Shown: piece by piece, positions 1 through 5,541 of the stretch
How positions within the stretch are numbered: the stretch's first letter is position 1
Layout: the number at the start of each line of letters is the position of its first letter
Origin: JBNJDW01 sp051745265
GTDB lineage: Bacteria > Pseudomonadota > Alphaproteobacteria > Micavibrionales > CSBR16-224
DNA length: 6,360 nt
Direction: 5' to 3'
Assembly: GCA_051745265.1 (NCBI GenBank)
Contig: JBNJDW010000112.1
Span: forward strand, 1 to 6,360
Notes under the pieces: model-generated
Databases searched by the model: none
The model's input: only the letters and a program-made list of their open reading frames with translations
Told to the model about the DNA's origin: nothing
Program-made: the position numbers and the translations under genes

Positions 1-40
1 GGCAAAGCCTTCCTAAAAGCATAATAAGTGTAAAATTAAT

Positions 41-68
41 CTTGACTTAAACTCAATATGAGTATAAT
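41..68 (+). promoter_or_regulatory. Putative promoter of the pncB-pncA-nadE operon
   Basis: A -35 box TTGACT (42-47, preceded by C) and a perfect -10 box TATAAT (63-68) are separated by 15 bases, shorter than the usual 16-18. The predicted transcription start is near position 75, which leaves a leader of about 46 bases before the pncB ATG. The spacer contains ACTC and GAGT half-sites of an inverted repeat. The same layout, with the same spacing, occurs upstream of nadD on the other strand. The short spacer may mean a weak or activator-dependent promoter, but that is inference. The boxes are clear; the start site is not demonstrated. Confidence 0.7.
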
Positions 69-85
69 TATACTCATAGAGTTTA
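48..85. promoter_or_regulatory. Nested palindromes over the pncB promoter, probable operator
   Basis: Positions 57-78 are a perfect 22-base palindrome centred on AATT, so it covers the whole -10 box and the likely transcription start. It is flanked by a second pair of arms, TAAACTC (48-54) and GAGTTTA (79-85), offset by two unpaired bases at 55-56. Read another way, the half-sites ACTC/GAGT occur four times, at 51-54, 60-63, 72-75 and 79-82. The left pair forms ACTCA-ATA-TGAGT. A dimeric repressor bound here would block RNA polymerase. NAD genes in other bacteria are controlled by families such as NrtR, NadQ, NiaR and NadR, but I cannot assign this site to any of them. The symmetry is seen directly; the regulatory role is inferred. 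Confidence 0.65.
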
Positions 86-108
86 TATATAGAGGATTCG
101 CAAGCGTT

Positions 109-114
109 AAAGGA
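109..114 (+). promoter_or_regulatory. Ribosome binding site of pncB
   Basis: AAAGGA lies 7 bases before the ATG at 122. This fixes the pncB start, and no in-frame upstream start has a comparable site. Confidence 0.7.
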
Positions 115-121
115 TACGAAA

Positions 122-1738
122 ATGACTGCACAAAACTCACCCCATCGCCGTGATATACTGGCCCAACACAGTGCCTTATGGGCGGACCAGTATGCCCTGA
201 CCATGGCCCAGGCCCTGTTTGCCAATGACAAGCATGAACAGGTCACCAGCTTCCACGGCTATATCCGGACCAACCCGTTTCAGGGCGGCTATCTGCTTAC
301 CGCAGGGCAGAATATTCTGATGGACTGGTTGGAGAACTGGAAATTTGACGATGAAGATATCGAGCTTTTGCGCCAGGAAACGGTTTTTAACCCACAGACC
401 AGACAGGATGAACGCCTGTATAGCGATGCATTTCTCGATATGTTGAAAAATGCCGATCTCGACCTGACCGTTGATATGATGCCCGAAGGCGAAGTCGCCT
501 TTCCGGATGAACCGATTATACGCGTTAATGGCCCGGTCTGGCAATGTCTGTTGGTTGAGGCGGCGATTTTGAATACGCTGAATTCCCAGTCACTGTTTGC
601 GACTCTGGCCTCGCGCCTGCGTGAAGTTGCCAATGGCAAGCCGGTGTTGGAATTCGGCGTGCGCCGGGCGCAGATGCTGGGCGGTCTGGAAGCGACCCGC
701 GCGGCTTATATCGGCGGTATTGATGGGACCTCCAATTATCTGGCGAAGAAACATTACGGCATCCCGACCACCGGCACCATGGCGCATGCGTTGGTGATGC
801 TGTACGAAGAAGAAATAGACGCCTTTGCCGATTACGCCAAAACCATGCCGGGCAATACCGTGTTTCTGGTTGATACCTATGACACGCTGAATGGCGTTAA
901 AAAAGCCATCGCCCTGTGTAAGGAAAAAGATATTCCCTTAAAAGGCATCCGGCTTGATTCCGGTGATCTGGCTTATCTGTCAAAACAGGCGCGGGCTTTG
1001 CTTGATGACGCCGGGTTTGAGGATGCCAAGATTGCCGCCTCGAATGATCTTGATGAAATGACCATTCAGAGTCTGCAAGATCAGGGCGCTAAGATTGATA
1101 TCTGGGCCGTAGGTACCAGTCTGGTGACGTCAAAGGCTCAACCGGCGCTGGGTGGTGTTTATAAGTTGGGGGCGATTTATGATAACGGCCTGAGTGCTGA
1201 AGAGATCGAAAACCTGCGCAATAAAAATCCGGCGGCGCTGGCCGATAAAAGCCGCGCTGTTGTAAAACTGTCAGAGCAAACGGCCAAAACCTCAATCCCC
1301 GGAGATCTTGAAGTTCTGCGCTTTATGAAGAAAAATCATCTGGGCCATTGGCAATATGATGGTGATACGATTATATCGCGCCTGCAAAAAAATCCGCTGG
1401 ATAAAACGGCGGCCGGAGAAGAATACCCGTATCAATTAAACCGTCCGGTTGAATCGGTGCGTAAATCGGATGAAACCCTGTCAAAGGTTTTCAATGAAGG
1501 GACTCATGTGTACCGCGTCCTCAAATCCTGCTTCAAGCAGGGCAAGCGGGTGCGTGAGATCGAAGACGTACATACAGCCAAAAAACGGGCAGAGCAAAGC
1601 CTGATGCGTTTGGATTACAGCCATAAACGGCTTTTGAACGCGCATGTTTATGTTGTCGGTCTGGAGAACACATTATTTGAAACGCGCCGTCAGAAGATTT
1701 TGAGTATCCGTAGGAAAGGAGCAAAGCACAATGGTTAA
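122..1738 (+). CDS. pncB: Nicotinate phosphoribosyltransferase (long form)
   Basis: This enzyme converts nicotinate and PRPP, with ATP, to nicotinate mononucleotide and pyrophosphate, the entry step of Preiss-Handler NAD salvage in the cytoplasm. The 538 residues match the long NAPRTase type rather than the roughly 400-residue E. coli type. Visible family landmarks are the N-terminal YALTMAQALF (24-33) and RTNPFQGGY (49-57), then EFGVRRAQ (177-184), YIGGIDGTSN (196-205) and the histidine in GTMAHALVM (218-226). The PRPP/barrel signatures LVDTYDTLNG (249-258), IRLDSGDLAYL (276-286) and AVGTSLVTSK (329-338) follow, then the KTSIPGDLEVLR stretch (389-400). The C-terminal helical extension includes DVHTAKKRAEQSL. 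It is the first gene of the operon, and its stop overlaps the pncA start by 8 bases, suggesting translational coupling. No expected motif is missing. The assignment is very secure. Confidence 0.96.
   Translation: MTAQNSPHRRDILAQHSALWADQYALTMAQALFANDKHEQVTSFHGYIRTNPFQGGYLLTAGQNILMDWLENWKFDDEDIELLRQETVFNPQTRQDERLYSDAFLDMLKNADLDLTVDMMPEGEVAFPDEPIIRVNGPVWQCLLVEAAILNTLNSQSLFATLASRLREVANGKPVLEFGVRRAQMLGGLEATRAAYIGGIDGTSNYLAKKHYGIPTTGTMAHALVMLYEEEIDAFADYAKTMPGNTVFLVDTYDTLNGVKKAIALCKEKDIPLKGIRLDSGDLAYLSKQARALLDDAGFEDAKIAASNDLDEMTIQSLQDQGAKIDIWAVGTSLVTSKAQPALGGVYKLGAIYDNGLSAEEIENLRNKNPAALADKSRAVVKLSEQTAKTSIPGDLEVLRFMKKNHLGHWQYDGDTIISRLQKNPLDKTAAGEEYPYQLNRPVESVRKSDETLSKVFNEGTHVYRVLKSCFKQGKRVREIEDVHTAKKRAEQSLMRLDYSHKRLLNAHVYVVGLENTLFETRRQKILSIRRKGAKHNG
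1712..1721 (+). promoter_or_regulatory. Ribosome binding site of the pncA-like gene
   Basis: AGGAAAGGAG, inside the last codons of pncB, stands 9 bases before the ATG at 1731. It is the strongest Shine-Dalgarno sequence in the operon and supports a start that overlaps pncB. Confidence 0.75.
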
Positions 1739-2492
1739 ACGTATTCTTGATATTGTCGATATGCAGAATGATTTCATGCAGCCCGATGGCGCGCTGTACG
1801 TGTCCGGGGCCGAGCAGATTATTCCCAAAGCCAACAGATTTCTGGCAGCTTTGCAGGCCAAAGATTTTGATCTGGTCTTGTTGAAATTTGATACCCATTT
1901 TTCTGAAACCTATGATCAAAACCCGGAATCAAAAATGTTTCCGCCGCATTGCCTGTTTAACAGTAAAGGCTGGGATCTGGCGATTGATTTACCGGCGGAT
2001 CTGCCGGCAAAAATCCCGACCTACCGGATGAATAAAAATGTTTTTGATATGTGGGCCGCGCAGCCGGATCTGAACAGCCACTTTAGAAATGACTTTAACG
2101 CCCGGGCCTATAAAAACCTGTTCACCGCTCAGCGCTGGCCGCAGGAAGATCCCGCGGCAAAACGTGACGATTTTATGGATCGGTTCAAAATTGGCAAAGA
2201 CACCGAAGTCGTCATGATGGGCGTCGCCGCTGATTTTTGCGTCAAAGATGCCATATTGGGCTATCTGAAACGCGGCGCCCGCGTTACAGTGCTGGAAGAC
2301 ATGGTGCAGGGCATTGCCGATGATATCAAAGCTGTCGTACAGTCAGAAGACTTAAAAAAATACACACGTACAGGACAATTACGGGTCACAACATCAACAC
2401 AATATAAACTGGATATGGACAAAGAGGCACGTCATGACAACAGATCTAAAACTTTCGATCGTACAAGCAAACCCCACCGTCGGGGATCTTGA
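1731..2492 (+). CDS. pncA: Isochorismatase-fold hydrolase, probable nicotinamidase
   Basis: The likely reaction is deamidation of nicotinamide to nicotinate, supplying the substrate of the preceding pncB product. Seen in the sequence: the catalytic triad of the cysteine-hydrolase fold as Asp10 in IVDMQNDF, Lys102 in RMNKNVF, and Cys170 in GVAADFCVKDA. Candidate metal ligands are Asp54 and His56 in FDTHF, and His73 in PPHC, matching the Asp-x-His and Pro-x-His-Cys pattern of PncA enzymes. At 253 residues it is longer than typical PncA (about 180-215). The extra length lies between Lys102 and the Cys strand (about 104-152, rich in Asp, Asn and aromatics) and in a basic tail (about 231-253). That tail is encoded largely in the stretch overlapping nadE. 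Context favours nicotinamidase, but another amidase of the isochorismatase superfamily cannot be excluded. Confidence 0.8.
   Translation: MVKRILDIVDMQNDFMQPDGALYVSGAEQIIPKANRFLAALQAKDFDLVLLKFDTHFSETYDQNPESKMFPPHCLFNSKGWDLAIDLPADLPAKIPTYRMNKNVFDMWAAQPDLNSHFRNDFNARAYKNLFTAQRWPQEDPAAKRDDFMDRFKIGKDTEVVMMGVAADFCVKDAILGYLKRGARVTVLEDMVQGIADDIKAVVQSEDLKKYTRTGQLRVTTSTQYKLDMDKEARHDNRSKTFDRTSKPHRRGS
2422..2427 (+). promoter_or_regulatory. Ribosome binding site of nadE inside pncA
   Basis: AAGAGG lies 6 bases before the ATG at 2434, within the coding sequence of the pncA-like gene. It supports starting nadE here rather than at a later ATG, because the conserved N-terminal strand (LSIVQANPTVGDLDGN) begins at residue 7. 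Confidence 0.65.
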
Positions 2493-4191
2493 CGGCAATA
2501 CGCAGTTGATCCGCGATGCATGGATGCAGGCCAAAGATGATGGTGCCGATCTGGTGGTGACCACCGAATTTTCCCTGACCGGCTATCCGTTGGAAGATCT
2601 GGTCGAGATCAAAGATTTCCTCCGCGCAACTGACCGTAAAATTGAGGAATTGAAAAGTCTGACCGAAAAGGGCGGTCCGGGATTACTGGTCGGCGGCCCG
2701 TTTTATGACGGTGATGACCCCGACAGTGGCAAGCCTGTGATCTATAATGCGGTCTTTCTGATCGAAAAGGGTGTGATCACCGATATTGTGAAAAAGACCC
2801 ATTTGCCCAATTACGGTGTCTTTGATGAAAAACGCAATTTCACCGCCAACCCGATTGAAGATGTCCGTCCTGTTAAGTTTAGAGGCCATAAGCTCGGCGT
2901 TTTAATCTGCGAAGATACCTGGCTTTCTGATGTTACCGCGAAGCTGGCAGAGCGCGGGGCAGAGATTCTGATCTCAATCAATGCCTCCCCTTATGAGCAA
3001 GGCAAATTTTCCAAACGGCTGGACGGGGTGGTCGCGAAACGGGTTACAGAAACCGGGCTTGATCTGGTCTATGCCAATCAGGTTGGCGGGCAGGATGAAC
3101 TGGTTTTTGATGGCGCGTCTTTCGGGCTGTCCTATGTTGAAGGCAAAGCGCCGGCGGTGGTCTATCAGGCCGCAACGCTGAAAGAGGATCAAAACCTGCT
3201 AACGCTGAAATACAGCGATGGATTTTTACGTTTGCAGGCGGCACCGGAGCTGATGACGCCCAGACCGGATGCGGATGAAGAACTCTATCAGACGCTGGTA
3301 TTGGGCACGCGCGATTATATTCAAAAATCAGGTTTTACCGATGTTGTGCTCGGTCTGTCCGGCGGGATTGATTCCGGTCTTGTCGCGGTGGTCGCTGTTG
3401 ATGCGCTGGGGCCGGAACACGTACACCTCGTACGTCTGCCATCACAGTATACATCACAGATGAGCAACAGCGATGCAGACCAGCAGGCGGCTTTCCTGGG
3501 CGTCGAAGATATCCGCGAGATTGCCATTTCCGGCTGTGTTGATGCTGTCGGTACGGCCTTGGCGCCGTCTTTTGAAGGGCTGGCCGAAAACGTGACCGAG
3601 GAAAACATCCAAAGCCGGCTGCGGGGGCTGTTGTTAATGGCGCTCAGCAATAAATTTAACTGGATGCTGCTGACCACCGGTAATAAATCGGAGATGTCGG
3701 TGGGATATTGTACGCTTTACGGTGATACCAATGGTGGGTTTAATCCGCTAAAGGATGTCTATAAGACGACAGTGCGGCGCTTGAGTGCCTGGCGCAATGA
3801 AAATGTCCCCAAGGGCGTTCTGGGGCCAACAGAGGCGCAACAGGACAGTGCCGCCGGTCGTCCGGCTATTGTGATGCCGTGGAATATCATTACCCGTCCA
3901 CCATCGGCAGAATTGCGTCCGGACCAACAGGATAATCATTCGCTGCCGGAATATGAGGAACTGGATGATATTCTCAGCCGCCGGATCGAAGGGGCGCAGT
4001 CACGCAATGAAATTATCGCCGCCGGTTATCCGGCTGAAACCGTCGACCGTATTCTGAAACTGATGAAAATTGCCGTTTATAAACAGAATCAGGCCCCGCC
4101 CGGTGTTAAAACGACAGCGCGCACCATCCGTGGTAAGGATCTGCGTCTGCCGATTGCCAATAAATTCAATCCGGCTGATCCGGGTTTATAA
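2434..4191 (+). CDS. nadE: Glutamine-dependent NAD+ synthase
   Basis: The protein amidates nicotinate adenine dinucleotide to NAD+ with ATP, using ammonia released from glutamine; it is the last step of NAD synthesis. Two domains are plain. Residues about 5-265 are a nitrilase-type glutaminase with the Glu-Lys-Cys triad: Glu45 in TTEFSLTGYP, Lys121 in KTHLPNYGVFDE and Cys159 in LICEDTW. Residues about 280-570 are the synthetase with the PP-loop LSGGIDSGLVA (308-318) and the TTGNKSEMSVGYCTLYGD region (414-431). The late PPSAELRPDQ motif (489-498) and SLPEYEELDDIL follow. The length of 585 residues fits the two-domain bacterial type, slightly long. It overlaps the pncA-like gene by 59 bases in a different frame. 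A strong terminator begins 12 bases after the stop. The presence of the glutaminase domain means no separate ammonia source is needed. Confidence 0.97.
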   Translation: MTTDLKLSIVQANPTVGDLDGNTQLIRDAWMQAKDDGADLVVTTEFSLTGYPLEDLVEIKDFLRATDRKIEELKSLTEKGGPGLLVGGPFYDGDDPDSGKPVIYNAVFLIEKGVITDIVKKTHLPNYGVFDEKRNFTANPIEDVRPVKFRGHKLGVLICEDTWLSDVTAKLAERGAEILISINASPYEQGKFSKRLDGVVAKRVTETGLDLVYANQVGGQDELVFDGASFGLSYVEGKAPAVVYQAATLKEDQNLLTLKYSDGFLRLQAAPELMTPRPDADEELYQTLVLGTRDYIQKSGFTDVVLGLSGGIDSGLVAVVAVDALGPEHVHLVRLPSQYTSQMSNSDADQQAAFLGVEDIREIAISGCVDAVGTALAPSFEGLAENVTEENIQSRLRGLLLMALSNKFNWMLLTTGNKSEMSVGYCTLYGDTNGGFNPLKDVYKTTVRRLSAWRNENVPKGVLGPTEAQQDSAAGRPAIVMPWNIITRPPSAELRPDQQDNHSLPEYEELDDILSRRIEGAQSRNEIIAAGYPAETVDRILKLMKIAVYKQNQAPPGVKTTARTIRGKDLRLPIANKFNPADPGL

Positions 4192-4203
4192 ACTCCAGAA
4201 TGC

Positions 4204-4235
4204 AAAAAGCCCCTTGCGATGGCAGGGGGCTTTTT
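4204..4235. terminator. Bidirectional intrinsic terminator between nadE and nadD
   Basis: A 14-bp stem (one G-T pair) closes on the loop GATG at 4218-4221. Its GC-rich core is GCCCC...GGGGC, flanked by five A on the left and six T on the right. Read on plus it ends the nadE operon with a T-run; read on minus the A-run becomes a T-run that ends nadD, whose stop is 22 bases away. One hairpin therefore serves both convergent units. Confidence 0.93.
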
Positions 4236-4256
4236 TGTGATTTGATATTAAATTTT

Positions 4257-4904
4257 TTACAGGTACAAACCCTTTTCCCGGATGCGTTCAATAACCGCGG
4301 GCGGCGTGCCGTTGACCTGACCGGGTCTGTCTTTGAAGGCTTCGCGCAACTCTGTTGAAGACAGCGGGATCAACGGATTATCCAGCATCAGCCAGCCGCG
4401 GTCATACTCAGCCAGTTTATGCGGTTCGCTGACCTGCCATTTCGATGCATATTGCGCGGCCGGGGATTTGACCGCGGATTCGATGTCGCCTTCACGGGTC
4501 ATGACGGCGACGGGGATCATGTTTAATATCTCCTGCCATTTATACCATTTGTGGAAATTGGTCAGGTTATCACCGCCAATAATCCAGACAAAACGGGCGC
4601 GAGGATGCTCATCTTTTAGAAGACGCAGCGTATCGTAGCTTTTATTGACCCCGGCACGTTGTTCAATATCACAGACCTTTAACCAGTCATGTGGCCGGGC
4701 GATGATTTGGGTCATTTCCAGACGGTCCTTAAAAGGGGCCATTTCATCAGTGGATTTAAGCGGATTCTGCGCTGCCACCACAAACCAGATTTCATCAAGG
4801 CCCAGAAAATCCCGGGCATAAGAGGCCATGGCCACATGTCCGTTATGCGGCGGATTGGCCGAAATTCCAAAAAGTCCGATTTTTTTGTGGGCACTGTCTG
4901 TCAT
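4257..4904 (-). CDS. nadD: Nicotinate-nucleotide adenylyltransferase
   Basis: The enzyme transfers AMP from ATP to nicotinate mononucleotide, giving nicotinate adenine dinucleotide, the substrate of NadE. The 215 residues carry the nucleotidyltransferase fold. The N-terminal motif GLFGISANPPHNGH (10-23) contains the His20 and His23 of the (H/T)xGH signature. The central WIIGGDNLTNFHKWYKWQEI (107-126) and the C-terminal LSSTELR (181-187, equivalent to ISSTxIR) are typical of NadD. The usual GGSFDP is altered to GISANP, which is uncommon. The start at 4904 is supported by AAGAGA six bases upstream (4911-4916). In many alphaproteobacteria nadD lies beside the obgE-proBA and rsfS genes; here it faces nadE instead. 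Its promoter resembles that of pncB, suggesting joint control. Confidence 0.94.
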   Translation of the reverse strand: MTDSAHKKIGLFGISANPPHNGHVAMASYARDFLGLDEIWFVVAAQNPLKSTDEMAPFKDRLEMTQIIARPHDWLKVCDIEQRAGVNKSYDTLRLLKDEHPRARFVWIIGGDNLTNFHKWYKWQEILNMIPVAVMTREGDIESAVKSPAAQYASKWQVSEPHKLAEYDRGWLMLDNPLIPLSSTELREAFKDRPGQVNGTPPAVIERIREKGLYL

Positions 4905-4939
4905 AGCGAATCTCTTGTTAAATGCTCCCTATGAATATT

Positions 4940-4967
4940 AATATAATCAAAAAGAGTATAAATCAAG
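4940..4967 (-). promoter_or_regulatory. Putative nadD promoter/operator resembling the pncB promoter
   Basis: On the minus strand, a -35 box TTGATT (4961-4966, preceded by C) and a -10 box TATATT (4940-4945) have a 15-base spacer. The spacer carries ACTC (4953-4956) followed, after five T, by GATT, an imperfect version of the ACTC-N5-GAGT repeat at pncB. Aligned without gaps to 41-68, 21 of 28 bases agree. The predicted leader is about 28 bases. The full perfect palindrome present at pncB is not repeated here. Confidence 0.65.
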
Positions 4968-4990
4968 TTAATATCACAAAAAATCCCGTT

Positions 4991-5096
4991 CTTTCATAGC
5001 TAAAACGGAGGGTGAAAGCATAGACGGCCTGTAAACAGGCCGTCATAGGTGATAATCTGTTGGAAACTGAAACAGTGTTATAAACTGTTGGTTCAG
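4991..5096 (-). other. Run of hairpins downstream of the 107-residue gene
   Basis: Three inverted repeats follow one another. CTTTCA/TGAAAG at 4991-5018 is weak, with a 16-base loop. GACGGCCTG/CAGGCCGTC at 5023-5044 is perfect, 9 bp with a TAAA loop. AACAGT/ACTGTT with outer CTGA/TCAG at 5067-5096 spans the stop codon of the minus-strand gene. The middle hairpin could end transcription before the nadD promoter, but no run of T follows it on either strand, so it is not a textbook intrinsic terminator. Confidence 0.5.
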
Positions 5097-5416
5097 GCTT
5101 TGGGTGCGCGTGGCTTTGGTGCTGCCGCCTGGGCGGGTTTCAGCGTCGTTTCCAGCTGTTTTTTCAAATTGCGGCCGGATTTCAGTGTGAAACTGCGCTC
5201 TGCCTGGCCCTCTTGATTAAGGGTAATGGTTTTATCAGCGCTAAGTCCGTCTGTGTTTAAATGACAGTGATAGCCGTTTTCAGTCGGCCTTGCCTTGGCG
5301 ATTGCCGGATCGCTGGAAAAGCTTTCCAGCCCGTTGCCAAGCGCTTGCGAGACCAGAATTGTATTCTGCACCAGTTCGGTTGAAACTGAAGTTCCGGTAT
5401 AAAGTGTGGCGGTCAT
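5093..5416 (-). CDS. Hypothetical 107-residue protein with basic Ala/Pro tail
   Basis: I do not recognise this protein. It begins MTATLYTGTSVSTELV and has no signal peptide or membrane segment, so it is probably cytoplasmic. Residues about 60-85 (KTITLNQEGQAERSFTLKSG) look like alternating strands. They are followed by a short charged helix (RNLKKQLETTLK) and an Ala/Pro/Lys tail ending in PKPRAPKA that is likely disordered. The start at 5416 is preferred over an ATG at 5452, because AAGGGAG (5425-5431) lies 8 bases before the former and nothing comparable precedes the latter. It sits alone between nadD and the dehydrogenase gene, with about 125 bases upstream of it. Coding is supported by the ribosome binding site and by the intact frame; function is unknown. 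Confidence 0.75.
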   Translation of the reverse strand: MTATLYTGTSVSTELVQNTILVSQALGNGLESFSSDPAIAKARPTENGYHCHLNTDGLSADKTITLNQEGQAERSFTLKSGRNLKKQLETTLKPAQAAAPKPRAPKA

Positions 5417-5453
5417 ACTGTGGTCTCCCTTTTGATGTCTGTTTTCAACCATA

Positions 5454-5482
5454 ACGTAAATCCGTTAATTTTATCTTTACGT
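5454..5482. repeat. Inverted repeat upstream of the 107-residue gene
   Basis: ACGTAAA (5454-5460) and TTTACGT (5476-5482) form a 7-bp inverted repeat with a 15-base AT-rich spacer, 38 bases before the preferred start. The position suits an operator or a leader hairpin. I could not identify convincing -35 and -10 boxes in this gap. Confidence 0.4.
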
Positions 5483-5502
5483 CACCGATTAAGGGCTGAA
5501 AA

Positions 5503-5517
5503 ACCTGATAAACAGGT
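5503..5517 (-). terminator. Weak candidate terminator of the dehydrogenase gene
   Basis: On the minus strand ACCTG-TTTAT-CAGGT, continuing into three further T, lies 24 bases after the stop. The stem has only 5 bp. An alternative pairing, TAAACAGG (5537-5544 on minus) with CCTGTTTA (5509-5516), overlaps the stop codon. Either could act as an attenuated terminator, and neither is strong. Confidence 0.35.
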
Positions 5518-5541
5518 GATATTTCTGCATAATCTGCCTGT

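Noticed and set aside
1..40. Tail of an upstream gene or terminator
   Set aside because: Only a 3-bp GGC/GCC pairing and AT-rich sequence are visible; nothing supports a gene end or a terminator.
83..90. TTTATATA as an alternative -10 box for pncB
   Set aside because: No -35-like hexamer lies 16-18 bases upstream; TATAAT at 63-68 with TTGACT fits better and is mirrored at nadD.
69..121. Possible NAD-sensing riboswitch in the pncB leader
   Set aside because: The leader is only about 46 bases, AT-rich, with no conserved aptamer-like stems; the DNA palindrome explains the symmetry better.
176..544. Open frame of 122 codons on the minus strand inside pncB
   Set aside because: It lies entirely opposite a secure gene, has no ribosome binding site or recognisable motif, and its composition fits an antisense shadow.
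1533..1919. Open frame of 128 codons on the minus strand across the pncB/pncA junction
   Set aside because: Both plus-strand genes are well supported here and the translation has no family features.
5417..5452. Twelve-residue N-terminal extension of the 107-residue protein starting at 5452
   Set aside because: No ribosome binding site precedes it, while AAGGGAG stands at ideal spacing before the ATG at 5416.
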